Source: Pseudomonadota bacterium
GTDB lineage: Bacteria; Pseudomonadota; Gammaproteobacteria; Burkholderiales; Methylophilaceae
Length of the DNA: 64,000 bases
Assembly (NCBI GenBank): GCA_029556915.1
Contig: JAKQIT010000060.1
Coordinates: 124,001 to 188,000, forward strand
Direction: 5' to 3'
Made by a program: the position numbers and the translations under genes. Position 1 is the first letter of the stretch. Each line of letters opens with the position of its first letter. Below the pieces are notes generated by a model. It saw only the letters and a list, made by a program, of their open reading frames with translations. It was not told the origin of the DNA and ran no database searches. This document shows, piece by piece, positions 24,263-33,088 of this stretch.

Positions 24263-26518
24263 ATGCCGCACAACAAAAAACAGCCCAGTATGCTCACTTG
24301 GCCGATTATACGTCAAGGATTGATGTATATTTTAAGCGGCCAATTGCGTGTTAAAAAGGGTCATTTACCGCAATTAAACCATCCAATTCCTGATGATTTT
24401 GTTGGTGTTTGCGTGGCAAGTAGTGCTGATGCTGGCATGGATGATTATGTCGTTTCCCAATTGCGTGCACTAGGCATTGAGCAGGTGAGGCTAGATTTTA
24501 CCTATGGCGATTTAGAAAACTTTAATGCGCGCTTTTTAAGTCGCTTAATTGTAGAGAAATTTCAAATTACTTTGCATATCATTCAGCCATTCTCTAACGC
24601 TAAAAATATGCAAAGCTTGGCAGAGCAAGCCACATGGAAAACCTTTGTTAGCCAAGTTCTAGAACGCTATGGAACCGATTTAAAGCGGATAGAAATTGGT
24701 TCCACCATTAATCGCAAGCGTTGGGCAGGTTATACGGTAGAAGGCTTTTTTGCTGCGTGGCAAATCGCCTTTAATACCGCTAAGGCCAGTGGAGTTGCTT
24801 TGGCAGGACCCAATGTGACCGATTTTGAGCCTATTTATAACATTGGCATTTTAAAAATGCTTAAGGCAAAAAATCAGTTGCCAGATATTCATACCAATAA
24901 TTTATTTTCTGAGCGCGTTTCTGAGCCTGAACGTTTTGACCACCGTATTTTTAAATATCGCTGGGCAACATGTTTTAAGTATAACTTGGTCAAAAAAGCG
25001 CGTTTACTTAAAAAAATTGGCACTGATTTTGGCATAGAACACTTTATTTCACCCGTGGCATTTTGGGCGATTTATCGAATAGAGCGACTGCTACCCGATG
25101 GCGAACAAAAGCAGGCCGATTACGCTGCGCGCTATATGTTGCTAAATGCCGCATCTGGCGCATTAGACCAAGCATTCTGGGGCGCGTTGATTTGCCATCG
25201 CGAAGGGTTGATTGATGATGGCTTAAACGATGCCACTTACCCCGTACTTGAGCGGGTAACGCATTATGCAAGCGTAGATGGTGAGCTAAAAAACTTTTGG
25301 CGACATGCCAGTTTTAATGCCATGAAAACAGTAGCAAAGTTAGTGCAAGGCGCGCATTATCAAGGCGCGCTCGCCACGGCAAATGGCCTAGAAGTCCATC
25401 ATTTTCAAACAGCTACGCATGAAGTGCAGGCTTGTTGGACGATTAACGGTAAGGTCGCTTTGTTGGCAGATATTTATACACAGCAAGACCTTGCGCAAGC
25501 TGAAATTTCGCATCGTGACGGTGAAATATTGGCCGAAAAGCCAGCTATTATCACTGAATCGCCCATTTATCTGCGCTGGCTAAAAGGCGTGCAAATCAGC
25601 GTCAATGCACAGCCTAGCTTGGCAAAAAATTTAGCGATTCATGCGCATATTCAGGGCTTGCAATATTACCCATTTCAGCAAGATGGCTGGTTTGGCATGA
25701 TTCTCGCAAAAAATGCGAGCGAGGCACAAGTCATAGCCAGTGCCTTACATCCTGAAAAATTAAGTGCACCACAAAAAAATGCCGCGCTGCGCCACGCCAG
25801 AAACGCAATTTGGGCATTGCCTGATCCGCGTGATGGCGACAAGCAAGTGACAGTTAAACAACCCGTAAAAATGTATCCTCACAAAGCTTTTTTAGACCGA
25901 TTGAAGCCAAGCAAGGCCAAGCGCAGTTGGAACGGTGCGGTAGAGCTATTACGCCGAGGGATAGCTACCGCGCAGCCCGTGGCATTTTTTGAAAAAATAG
26001 GTGATAGCACACTTAAGCAAAACTTTTATATCTGCGGCTATGTTCAAGCCGATGCAAACGTGGGGGAAATGTTTGTGCATTTTGCCAATGGCAATCAACT
26101 GTTTGAGTTTAAACAAAAAAATATCAGCGTCAGCGCAGAAGAAACTTATCTTCAGCTTGCACAATATTTACATAAAATGCACAAAAATGGCGCGTATTTT
26201 AGAGATTTATCGGGTGGTAATGTGTTGGTGCAAGTGAGTGATGACAAGCAACTGCATTTTTCACTTATCGACACCGCGCGTGCTTGGTTTTACACGCACC
26301 CAACGCCATTTAAATATCGCATTGCCGATTTAACGCGCATGTGTAATAAGCTGCATTGGGCAGGGCGTGAGAGATTTTTGGGCTTATACTTAGCCAATAC
26401 GGGCAAAAAATGCACGTCTGCGATGAGGCGCGCATTTTATTTGTATGATTTTAAAGTAGATTTTAAACGCAAATTTGGGCGTAAAGGCATTAAAAAATTG
26501 CTGAAAAAATTTAATTAA
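24263..26518 (+). CDS. Glycosidase-like TIM barrel fused to a Kdo/WaaP-type kinase domain
   Basis: 751 residues. Residues about 40-330 look like a clan-A glycoside-hydrolase barrel (VGVCVASSADAGMDDYV; LRALGIEQVRLDF; GSTINRKRWAGY; LAGPNVTDFEP), though a confident acid/base Glu pair was not identified. The C-terminal part (about 560-751) is a lipopolysaccharide-kinase-like fold: HKMHKNGAYFRDLSGGNVLV carries the catalytic-loop Asp and Asn, and FSLIDTARAWF the metal-binding Asp. Such kinases phosphorylate Kdo or heptose in LPS core. Fusion of the two activities is unusual. Eight bases separate it from the transferase gene. Confidence 0.72.
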   Translation: MPHNKKQPSMLTWPIIRQGLMYILSGQLRVKKGHLPQLNHPIPDDFVGVCVASSADAGMDDYVVSQLRALGIEQVRLDFTYGDLENFNARFLSRLIVEKFQITLHIIQPFSNAKNMQSLAEQATWKTFVSQVLERYGTDLKRIEIGSTINRKRWAGYTVEGFFAAWQIAFNTAKASGVALAGPNVTDFEPIYNIGILKMLKAKNQLPDIHTNNLFSERVSEPERFDHRIFKYRWATCFKYNLVKKARLLKKIGTDFGIEHFISPVAFWAIYRIERLLPDGEQKQADYAARYMLLNAASGALDQAFWGALICHREGLIDDGLNDATYPVLERVTHYASVDGELKNFWRHASFNAMKTVAKLVQGAHYQGALATANGLEVHHFQTATHEVQACWTINGKVALLADIYTQQDLAQAEISHRDGEILAEKPAIITESPIYLRWLKGVQISVNAQPSLAKNLAIHAHIQGLQYYPFQQDGWFGMILAKNASEAQVIASALHPEKLSAPQKNAALRHARNAIWALPDPRDGDKQVTVKQPVKMYPHKAFLDRLKPSKAKRSWNGAVELLRRGIATAQPVAFFEKIGDSTLKQNFYICGYVQADANVGEMFVHFANGNQLFEFKQKNISVSAEETYLQLAQYLHKMHKNGAYFRDLSGGNVLVQVSDDKQLHFSLIDTARAWFYTHPTPFKYRIADLTRMCNKLHWAGRERFLGLYLANTGKKCTSAMRRAFYLYDFKVDFKRKFGRKGIKKLLKKFN

Positions 26519-26531
26519 AAGATGTACGAAA

Positions 26532-27227
26532 ATGATAACAAACAATGACCTATCATTTATTGGCGTAACCGAGCAAACACTGATTGAGCAGGTTTGCGGT
26601 ATTGCGCTACACAAGCAAATTAGCTTTTATGAGGTGATTGGTGACCGCAACTGGAACGCAGATTTAGACATTGGTCAAATCAGTTTTGGCGAAGGGCTGG
26701 ATTTTCCCATTCAGTCCTTAGGTACATTTTCACACGGCTCGCAAACATGGCTTTGGGCTTGGGCAAACCCGCAGGCTGGTTACAGCGAACGCTTTTTGCA
26801 GCAAGCTCAGCAACTCAAAGATTTTGGCGAAAGCCATCAATTAGATTTATTGACTATCGGCAGGCTAAATGCGCGGCCCATAGATATGCATATCATTGGC
26901 TCGATTGCCTCAAGTATGTTTAATGCAAGTGCATATTACATTGCAGATTACGGTCAAGGGGCGATGGTCGTCACCCTTAAAAGTGCGCTTATTGATAGCG
27001 CAATTACAGACAGCCACGCAAGAGTGCTGACAGTTATTTCACAAATGATAAGCATGTTTGAAGTGAATCATCAGCGCGCCATTACGCATTATTTAACTGC
27101 ACAAGGCTATACGTTGGTAAAAAACGGCAACATTCTAACTGCCTCAAAAAACAACCAGCATTTGCAAGCTGAGTTTGATTATTTAGAAAGATTAGTCAAT
27201 TTAACCGGCGCAATAAACCCAGATTAA
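26532..27227 (+). CDS. DUF6882-like protein
   Basis: 231 residues, no signal peptide. The stretch SLGTFSHGSQTWLWAWANP recalls the DUF6882 family (my recollection, unchecked), a group of soluble proteins without known activity. It follows the fusion gene by 13 bases and is the last gene of the third segment, before a long-form repeat and the convergent mltA gene. The weak match means a related uncharacterised family is possible. Confidence 0.65.
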   Translation: MITNNDLSFIGVTEQTLIEQVCGIALHKQISFYEVIGDRNWNADLDIGQISFGEGLDFPIQSLGTFSHGSQTWLWAWANPQAGYSERFLQQAQQLKDFGESHQLDLLTIGRLNARPIDMHIIGSIASSMFNASAYYIADYGQGAMVVTLKSALIDSAITDSHARVLTVISQMISMFEVNHQRAITHYLTAQGYTLVKNGNILTASKNNQHLQAEFDYLERLVNLTGAINPD

Positions 27228-27230
27228 CCC

Positions 27231-27345
27231 ACCGAGCGAATTTTATGCCTCTGTACCAGTACTTGGCATCCCCATTCTCGCTAAGTGCGTACGCACTAAG
27301 TCGAATGTGAACCCCGCATGGATACTGGCTTGTAGCCGGGTGTAA
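27231..27345 (-). repeat. Dispersed palindromic repeat, copy 4 (long form)
   Basis: A composite of about 115 bases. The tail CCGAGCGAATTTTATG lies on the left, then CCTCTGTACCAGTACTTGG, a central perfect palindrome AGTGCGTACGCACT, and CGCATGGATACTGGCTTGTAG on the right. It is a longer relative of the short repeats, with an inner hairpin. It sits between convergent genes. Confidence 0.8.
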
Positions 27346-27382
27346 AAGAAGATGACATTTTCTAGCTTAAAAAATGTGCGTT

Positions 27383-28699
27383 TTAGGGCGTTGCAGCAGC
27401 TTGTGGAAATACAAAGTCTTTTGGCAAAAATACCCAAATTTTGCCTGCCTGTTTCATCGCTCCCGCTTTTGCGCCAGCCTCAAAACCTGAGCCCCAATAG
27501 AAGTCAGCGCGCACGCCACCTTTAATCGCGCCACCTGTATCTTGCGCCATCATCAGGCGTTTAAGCGCTTGCGTGCTATTAGGTTGGGTTGTGGATAAAA
27601 ATACTGGTGCGCCCAATGGCACATATTTAGGGTCTATTGCCACTACGCGCTCGGCCAAAATAGGCACGCCTAAGGCGCCGAGCGGCCCAGGTAAGCCAGC
27701 AGGCAACTCTCTAAAAAACACATAACTTGGATTGTTATTAAGTAGGTCGCGAAGTTTATCGGGGTTGGCTTTTGCCCAATTTTTAATGCCGTTCATCGAG
27801 GCATTTTCAATTGGCAATTCACCACGCTCAACCAATAATCGTCCGATAGAGTTATACGTGTAGCCATTTTGGTCCGCATAGCCTACGTGTATTTGTTCGC
27901 CATTCTCAAGTTGTACTAGTCCAGAGCCTTGCACTTGTAAATAAAATACATCAATAATGTCGTCAATATAAATAAAGGCATGTTGCTGGATAGGAGAATT
28001 TTCAGCTTCAATTTCTGCGCGGGTGTAATATGGAACCAGCTTGTTACCAACCAGCCTGCCTCTGATGCGTTTGTATTTTAAGTCGGGGTATAAACCTTCT
28101 AACTCTACGGTGACCAAATCTTCAGGCGCAGAGTATAAAGGGTTAGCATATTTGGCAGTTTTTGTACGGCTACCTTTTAGTAGCGGCTCATAATAACCTG
28201 TAATTAAACCATCGCTTGTTCCATCTGCATTGGTGGTTTGATAGACAGAAAAATATTGCATAAAGTAAGCACGTACTGACGCTGAGTTTGGCTTTCCTGC
28301 TGTTTTCAAGTTAAGGCTGTTAGCAAGGCTGCAGACGTTTTTCCAAGCGGGTTTATTAATCAGCGTGCTACAGCTTTGCATCCACGCTGGCCAAGCTAAA
28401 TTTGCTTGGTCTCCTTCTATAGCATTGGCGGCAAAGCCGTCAACATCTTCCCAAGTGGCAGGTTTTAGTAAACCGTAGTCAGCAATTTTGGGCTCAGGAG
28501 TTTTTGTTTCAGGTAATGCTTGGCTTGTAGGTGGCGCGGTAACTACAGGAGGCTTAGCAATAACTTTATCACAATCACACTTGGGGGCAGGCATCGTCAC
28601 TATCGGTGCGGGAGGGTTGCTAGCACATGATGACAAGCCGCTTAGTGCTAGCACAATGGTGATGGTAACTAAAATAAAAGCAGCAAATTTTTTGGTCAA
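27383..28699 (-). CDS. mltA: Membrane-bound lytic murein transglycosylase A
   Basis: 438 residues. It has a lipoprotein signal with lipobox LSSC (Cys25), a Pro-rich linker, the MltA barrel (LITGYYEPLLKGSRTKT) and the C-terminal 3D domain with AQDTGGAIKGGVRADFYWG bearing the catalytic Asp. It cleaves peptidoglycan glycan strands to 1,6-anhydro-muropeptides at the inner face of the outer membrane. It is encoded 41 bases downstream of apaG on the same strand and is probably co-transcribed with it. The length is normal for betaproteobacteria. Confidence 0.93.
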   Translation of the reverse strand: MTKKFAAFILVTITIVLALSGLSSCASNPPAPIVTMPAPKCDCDKVIAKPPVVTAPPTSQALPETKTPEPKIADYGLLKPATWEDVDGFAANAIEGDQANLAWPAWMQSCSTLINKPAWKNVCSLANSLNLKTAGKPNSASVRAYFMQYFSVYQTTNADGTSDGLITGYYEPLLKGSRTKTAKYANPLYSAPEDLVTVELEGLYPDLKYKRIRGRLVGNKLVPYYTRAEIEAENSPIQQHAFIYIDDIIDVFYLQVQGSGLVQLENGEQIHVGYADQNGYTYNSIGRLLVERGELPIENASMNGIKNWAKANPDKLRDLLNNNPSYVFFRELPAGLPGPLGALGVPILAERVVAIDPKYVPLGAPVFLSTTQPNSTQALKRLMMAQDTGGAIKGGVRADFYWGSGFEAGAKAGAMKQAGKIWVFLPKDFVFPQAAATP

Positions 28700-28740
28700 A
28701 AGTTAAGCCTTTTTCAATACTGACAGTTGAGGTAACATTT

Positions 28741-29127
28741 TTAGTGTAATACTCTGGGCATACTCAATACAAAAGCTGGAATCTCTACATCAAATTGCGT
28801 GCCGTCATCAGCCACCATTTGATAAGTGCCACGCATCTCGCCAACGGGTGAATTAAGCACGGTGCCGCTGGTATATTCATAGCGTTGTTGTGGCGCCAAT
28901 AGCGGCTGCGCACCCACCACGCCAAGTCCTTTCACCTCTTGTTGGTTGCCATTCGCATCAGTAATAATCCAATGGCGGCTAATCAATTGTGCAGGCACAC
29001 TACCCGTATTGGTGATTTTGATATGGTATGCAAACGCATAACGATTTTGCGCCACATCAGATTGTTCGGCTAAAAATTCAACCTCTACTGACACTGTGCA
29101 TTCGTAGCGCTTGGCCGTGGTCATCAT
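28741..29127 (-). CDS. apaG: ApaG domain protein
   Basis: 128 residues with the all-beta ApaG fold: NRYAFAYHIKITNTGSVPAQ, SRHWIITDANG, VKGLGVVGAQPLL and GEMRGTYQMVADDG. ApaG is a conserved Fe/Co-associated protein of unclear function, related to Fbx3-type domains. The start overlaps the stop of the thiG-like remnant upstream (ATGATGAC), and an ATG one codon later is also possible. The neighbour downstream is mltA. Confidence 0.92.
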   Translation of the reverse strand: MMTTAKRYECTVSVEVEFLAEQSDVAQNRYAFAYHIKITNTGSVPAQLISRHWIITDANGNQQEVKGLGVVGAQPLLAPQQRYEYTSGTVLNSPVGEMRGTYQMVADDGTQFDVEIPAFVLSMPRVLH

Positions 29128-29276
29128 GTCATCAAACCTGTGGTTGGCGAGCTTAGACTGGCCGAATATAATTTTTTGGCCATACGCTCAGTTAAATACG
29201 CTTCACGTCCAGCTTTAATCGCTTTTTCATTGAGGAGTTGCATGAGTAAATAAATCGGCTGAATGATGTCGTTTAT
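29124..29276 (-). pseudogene. thiG: Probable 3' remnant of thiazole synthase thiG
   Basis: Reading the minus strand from about 29276 gives, without a proper start, a stretch ending in the 39 codons from ATG 29243 to TGA 29124-29126. The peptide contains KAIKAGREAYLTERMAKKLY and SASLSSPTTGLMT, which resemble the C-terminus of ThiG (GREAFLAGR.....ASSPTTGL in my recollection of the family). Nothing ThiG-like precedes it, since the region upstream is the promoter of a divergent gene. It is read as a truncated thiG whose end is still coupled to apaG. A small intact gene of unknown function is the alternative. Confidence 0.5.
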
Positions 29277-29323
29277 AAAGCAACATTGTACAATAGCTAC
29301 ATTATTTGTTGAGAGTTTAAATC

Positions 29324-30064
29324 ATGAAAATCACCAGCTCAATGTCCGACATCAACACGGCTACAGGCGTAATGCGCACGTATATTCACCAGCCCGTTGG
29401 CGATAAAAAATACCCTACCATATTATTTTATTCAGAGATTTTTCAACAAACAGACCCGATAGCCAGCGCAGCGCGCATTATGGCCAGTCACGGCTATGTG
29501 GTGCTAGTGCCGGAAGTTTTTCATGAGCTTAACCCAATAGGCACGGTGCTGGGCTATGATGAAGCGGGCCGCAATAAAGGCAACGCGGACAAAGAAAAAA
29601 AAGATGTGCAAAGTTACGATTCAGACAACCTTGCTATGATAGATTTTGCCAAACAGCAAACTTGGTTTGATGGCAACATCGGCGCGATGGGCTTTTGCAT
29701 TGGTGGGCATTTGGCGTTTCGCGCTGCTTTACAGCCAGAGGTTAAAGCCACTGCTTGTTTTTATGCGACTGATCTCAACGGTAAACTGATTCCCAATAAA
29801 CCCGGTCAACACAGTATGGACCGCCTCAATGAAATTAAGGGTGAATTACTGATGATTTGGGGCAGACAAGATCCGTATATTCCCACTAAAGACCGCGCCG
29901 ATATTCAAGCTAAATTAAATGCTGCCAATATCACTTTTACTTGGCACGAATTTAATGCCTTGCACGCTTTTATGCGTGATGGTGATGCGCGTTATGATGC
30001 CCAAACTGCGATGATAGGCTATCAGTTAGCGCTCAATTTATTTAGTCGAAATTTATCGGATTAA
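29324..30064 (+). CDS. Dienelactone hydrolase family protein
   Basis: 246 residues, an alpha/beta hydrolase of the DLH type. The Cys nucleophile lies in MGFCIGGHL (Cys125), the acid in WGRQDPYIP (Asp183) and His in NALHAFMRDG (His214), in the expected order and spacing. These enzymes open lactones or hydrolyse small esters in the cytoplasm. No aromatic-degradation genes are nearby, so the substrate is unknown. ATG 29324 has only a weak ribosome site (GAGAG). A repeat lies just downstream. Confidence 0.88.
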   Translation: MKITSSMSDINTATGVMRTYIHQPVGDKKYPTILFYSEIFQQTDPIASAARIMASHGYVVLVPEVFHELNPIGTVLGYDEAGRNKGNADKEKKDVQSYDSDNLAMIDFAKQQTWFDGNIGAMGFCIGGHLAFRAALQPEVKATACFYATDLNGKLIPNKPGQHSMDRLNEIKGELLMIWGRQDPYIPTKDRADIQAKLNAANITFTWHEFNALHAFMRDGDARYDAQTAMIGYQLALNLFSRNLSD

Positions 30065-30095
30065 ACGCTTAAAATAGCACAACATCATTTCACCA

Positions 30096-30147
30096 CCTCT
30101 GCAAGCCTGTATCCATGAGGCTTCCAGAGGCATGAAAAATCCTCGGG
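30096..30147 (+). repeat. Dispersed palindromic repeat, copy 5
   Basis: CCTCTGCAAGCC, loop TGTATCCATGA, GGCTTCCAGAGG, then the CATGAAAAATCCTCGGG tail. It sits between the convergent dienelactone hydrolase and nhaR-like genes. Confidence 0.9.
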
Positions 30148-30194
30148 ATAATTAAATCAACAAAAAGTAGTGAATTATGCTATCAAAAATTAGC

Positions 30195-31097
30195 TTAGTC
30201 GAATGCGGCAAACAAATCTTGCTTAGCCGTTTCTCGAATGGCCACCACAGCAGGATGTTCAAATTTTCGCTCTACTGAAATTGCGTAATAAAAATCCAGC
30301 ACGTCATTCACTTGGCCTATCACAACCACCCCATATTGCTGCGCAATTTCATCTGCTATTGCTGAAGGCGCAGTAAAAATGCCGATTCCCGCCTGACCAA
30401 AAGCTTTCATCAGGGCGCTATCGTCAAACTCCCCCACTATTTGCGGACGTAATCGTTGCAAATCAAACCAGCGCATCAGTCTGCCACGCATGGCAGTATC
30501 TAAGCTTGGCACTAAAATTGGGGCATGATTAAGACTGGCGGGAAAGTTAGCCCCATATTTTTTAGCAAGTGCAGGCGCCGCAAAAAAACTCAGTCCGCAT
30601 TCGCCAAGTTTATGATTGATGCCTTTAATATCCATTTCTGCCGGCATGGGTCGGTCGGATAAGACTAAATCTAAACGATGTATCGCCAAGTCACCTAACA
30701 ACTTTTCCAACTTATCTTCTCGGCAGATGATTTTTATTGGTTCATTAAGTGTGATTGCAGGCGCTAACAAACGATATACAATCGACTTTGGCATCACATC
30801 GGCAATACCAATCCGAAACTGCGTGATTTGTCTCACTGTGCCGCCGCTTAGTGCCTGCTCCATCTCGGCGCCTATTTCAAAAATTTCATCTGCATAAGAT
30901 AGTGCTAAACGCCCTGTTTCAGTTAGCTCTAATCCGCGTCCAACGCGGCGAAATAAGTTGGCCTCTAAAGACGCTTCTAAAAGACCAATTTGGCCACTAA
31001 GGGTTTGTGGCGTGAGATCTAATTGCTCGCTAGCGCGCGCAATACTACCAGCGCGCGCTACCTGCCAAAAATAATGTAATTGTTTGTAGTTAAGCAT
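30195..31097 (-). CDS. nhaR: LysR-type regulator, NhaR-like
   Basis: 300 residues with an N-terminal helix-turn-helix (LHYFWQVARAGSIARASEQL, then LTPQTLSGQIGLLE), which closely follows the NhaR pattern (LYYFW....GS...A.E.L.LTPQT..GQI), and a LysR effector domain. NhaR activates the Na+/H+ antiporter gene and others in E. coli, but no antiporter gene is in this window, so the target is unknown. It is divergent from hpf across 125 bases, where a TATAAT lies near 31150. Confidence 0.8.
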   Translation of the reverse strand: MLNYKQLHYFWQVARAGSIARASEQLDLTPQTLSGQIGLLEASLEANLFRRVGRGLELTETGRLALSYADEIFEIGAEMEQALSGGTVRQITQFRIGIADVMPKSIVYRLLAPAITLNEPIKIICREDKLEKLLGDLAIHRLDLVLSDRPMPAEMDIKGINHKLGECGLSFFAAPALAKKYGANFPASLNHAPILVPSLDTAMRGRLMRWFDLQRLRPQIVGEFDDSALMKAFGQAGIGIFTAPSAIADEIAQQYGVVVIGQVNDVLDFYYAISVERKFEHPAVVAIRETAKQDLFAAFD

Positions 31098-31222
31098 AAT
31101 TAAATTCCAATTTGTTTTATCATCAGTTTTTTACGAATTATTAATCAGTATAATCTTTATTTTTACGATGTGTTAATTGCCATAGTATGTACACACCTTA
31201 ATGCTTACTTAGGAGATTTAAG

Positions 31223-31570
31223 ATGCAACTTGATATTCAAACCAATGGATTTTCATTAACCGACGGTATCCGTAGTCACGTTTCACGTCGCATGCAGTTT
31301 GCACTTGATAGAAACGATGGGCATATCATGCACGTCAAGGTGAGCCTTGCGGATATTAACGGCCCACGCGGTGGTGTGGATAAAAGATGTCAAATAAGCT
31401 TGGCGTTGGCAGGGCACAATAATATTGTTGTCGAAGATACTGAAGCAGATTTATATGTTGCAATTGATCGGGCGAGTGATCGTTGCGCACGCACTTTAAC
31501 CCGGCGATTAGGAAAATTTAGAGAGCATTCCTATGAGTCTGCACCCATTCCGCCAGCCTCGGAAAATTAA
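31223..31570 (+). CDS. hpf: Ribosome hibernation promoting factor
   Basis: 115 residues of the HPF/YfiA (sigma-54 modulation protein) family. Typical stretches: DIQTNGFSLTDGIRSHVSRR, GVDKRCQISLALAGHNNIVV and EDTEADLYVAIDRASDRCAR. It binds the 30S subunit in the mRNA channel and stabilises inactive ribosomes in stationary phase. It is a short (HPF-type) protein with only a brief tail. RBS AGGAG sits just upstream of ATG 31223. The usual rpoN neighbour of hpf is not adjacent here. Confidence 0.9.
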   Translation: MQLDIQTNGFSLTDGIRSHVSRRMQFALDRNDGHIMHVKVSLADINGPRGGVDKRCQISLALAGHNNIVVEDTEADLYVAIDRASDRCARTLTRRLGKFREHSYESAPIPPASEN

Positions 31571-31654
31571 TTTGGTCGTTGTTTTTTTGACTTTGTCATG
31601 AGCAAGCCAAAGTTTATTTTAAGTGCTCAAAATTGATTGTTTATGGAGTTTGCA

Positions 31655-32533
31655 ATGAAACGCATTTTATATTTTTTAGCCACCAACCTTGCCATCATGC
31701 TGGTGTTATCGGTCACCATGCGCATTCTTGGCGTAGAACCTTATTTAAACGCTAACGGACTAGACCTTAAAAACCTGCTAGCTTTTGCCGCCATTATGGG
31801 CTTTGGTGGTGCGTTTATTTCATTGGCAATGTCTAAGTGGTCGGCCAAACGCATGTCTGGCGCGGTGGTGATTGAAGAGGCAAAAACGCCAACAGAAATT
31901 TGGCTACTTAAGACCGTACGCACACAGGCCGATATGGTCGGCATTAAAATGCCAGAAGTGGCTATTTTTGATTCACCCGAAGTGAATGCCTTTGCAACGG
32001 GCATGACCAAAAATAGCTCGCTAGTGGCGGTATCCACTGGCTTGCTCAACAAAATGAGCCAAGACGAAGCCGAAGCCGTGCTCGCGCATGAAGTTTCACA
32101 TATTGCAAATGGCGACATGGTCACGCTCACGTTGATTCAGGGCGTGGTGAATACCTTTGTCATGTTCTTGTCCCGCGTGATTGGCTACGCGGTTGATAAA
32201 GTTATCTTTAAAACTGAAAAAGGCACAGGGCCAGCATTTTTTGTCACCATGATTGTTGCCGAATTGGTGTTGGGTGTATTGGCCTCGATGATTGTGATGT
32301 GGTTCTCACGTCAGCGCGAATTTAGGGCAGATGCAGGTGCGGCTAAACTCTCTAGCAGCAAAAAAATGATTGCGGCATTAGAGCGCTTACAAGCTGAGCA
32401 TACGCCATCTGCTTTGCCTAAACAAATGGTGGCTTCTGGCATCTCTGGTGGCGGCTCAAGTGGTTTCAAACGATTGTTTTCAAGCCATCCAGACTTGTCA
32501 GAACGCATAACAGCATTACGCAGCAATTCTTAA
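31655..32533 (+). CDS. htpX: Membrane zinc metalloprotease HtpX
   Basis: 292 residues from ATG 31655 (GGAG seven bases upstream); an in-frame TTG at 31637 adds six residues and is less likely. Two N-terminal helices, the HEVSH zinc motif (His145, His149), two further helices, and [10 protein letters not shown] with the third zinc ligand Glu. The length matches E. coli HtpX (293). It degrades misfolded inner-membrane proteins alongside FtsH. A second membrane protein gene (yqhA) follows within 14 bases. Confidence 0.93.
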   Translation: MKRILYFLATNLAIMLVLSVTMRILGVEPYLNANGLDLKNLLAFAAIMGFGGAFISLAMSKWSAKRMSGAVVIEEAKTPTEIWLLKTVRTQADMVGIKMPEVAIFDSPEVNAFATGMTKNSSLVAVSTGLLNKMSQDEAEAVLAHEVSHIANGDMVTLTLIQGVVNTFVMFLSRVIGYAVDKVIFKTEKGTGPAFFVTMIVAELVLGVLASMIVMWFSRQREFRADAGAAKLSSSKKMIAALERLQAEHTPSALPKQMVASGISGGGSSGFKRLFSSHPDLSERITALRSNS

Positions 32534-32546
32534 AACTGAGATATAT

Positions 32547-33086
32547 ATGAAAATGAAGCGTGTTGAATTGTTCTTAGAACACTTTATGTTTGGAAGCCGT
32601 TGGCTGCTAGTGCCGTTTTATATTGGCTTAATAGCAGGTATTGCCCTGCTATTAGTGAAGTTTGTTAAGGCATTTTTCGCCTTAATTCCCACCGTATTTG
32701 GTGGGGATGGCGGTGCTGCTCTACTGGGCATTTTGACCTTAGTTGATATTACGCTGGTTGCCAACTTACTGCTGATTATCATTTTCGCTGGTTACGAAAA
32801 CTTTGTTTCCAAAATTGATACTGGCGACAATGAAGACCGTCCTGAATGGATGGGTCATGTTGGATTTTCTGATTTAAAACTTAAACTCATCGGCTCTATC
32901 GTTGCCATTTCTGGCATCGAGTTGCTTAAATATTTTATCAACGTAAAAGAAGTGTTGGCTGAATCGAATGGCAATGAACAACTGGCTTGGCTGGTAGGCA
33001 TCCATTTTACGCTGGTTGTTTCAGGCGTGATGTTTGCTACGATGGACAAAATTGCGGCTGGCAGTCATGTCAGCAAGGTAAAGTGA
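32547..33086 (+). CDS. yqhA: YqhA family (UPF0114) membrane protein
   Basis: 179 residues with four hydrophobic segments. It begins RVELFLEHFMFGSRWLLVPFY and continues with VDITLVANLLLIIIFAGYENFVS, WMGHVGFSDLKLKLIGSIVAISGI, the typical UPF0114 pattern. Function unknown. It lies directly between htpX and the AI-2E family permease gene, with which it is probably co-transcribed. Confidence 0.88.
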   Translation: MKMKRVELFLEHFMFGSRWLLVPFYIGLIAGIALLLVKFVKAFFALIPTVFGGDGGAALLGILTLVDITLVANLLLIIIFAGYENFVSKIDTGDNEDRPEWMGHVGFSDLKLKLIGSIVAISGIELLKYFINVKEVLAESNGNEQLAWLVGIHFTLVVSGVMFATMDKIAAGSHVSKVK

Positions 33087-33088
33087 TC

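Noticed and set aside
2438-27227. Recent horizontal transfer of the whole lipid locus
   Set aside because: Base composition and codon use look like the flanking genes, and no tRNA, integrase or direct-repeat boundary was found. Older transfer cannot be excluded.
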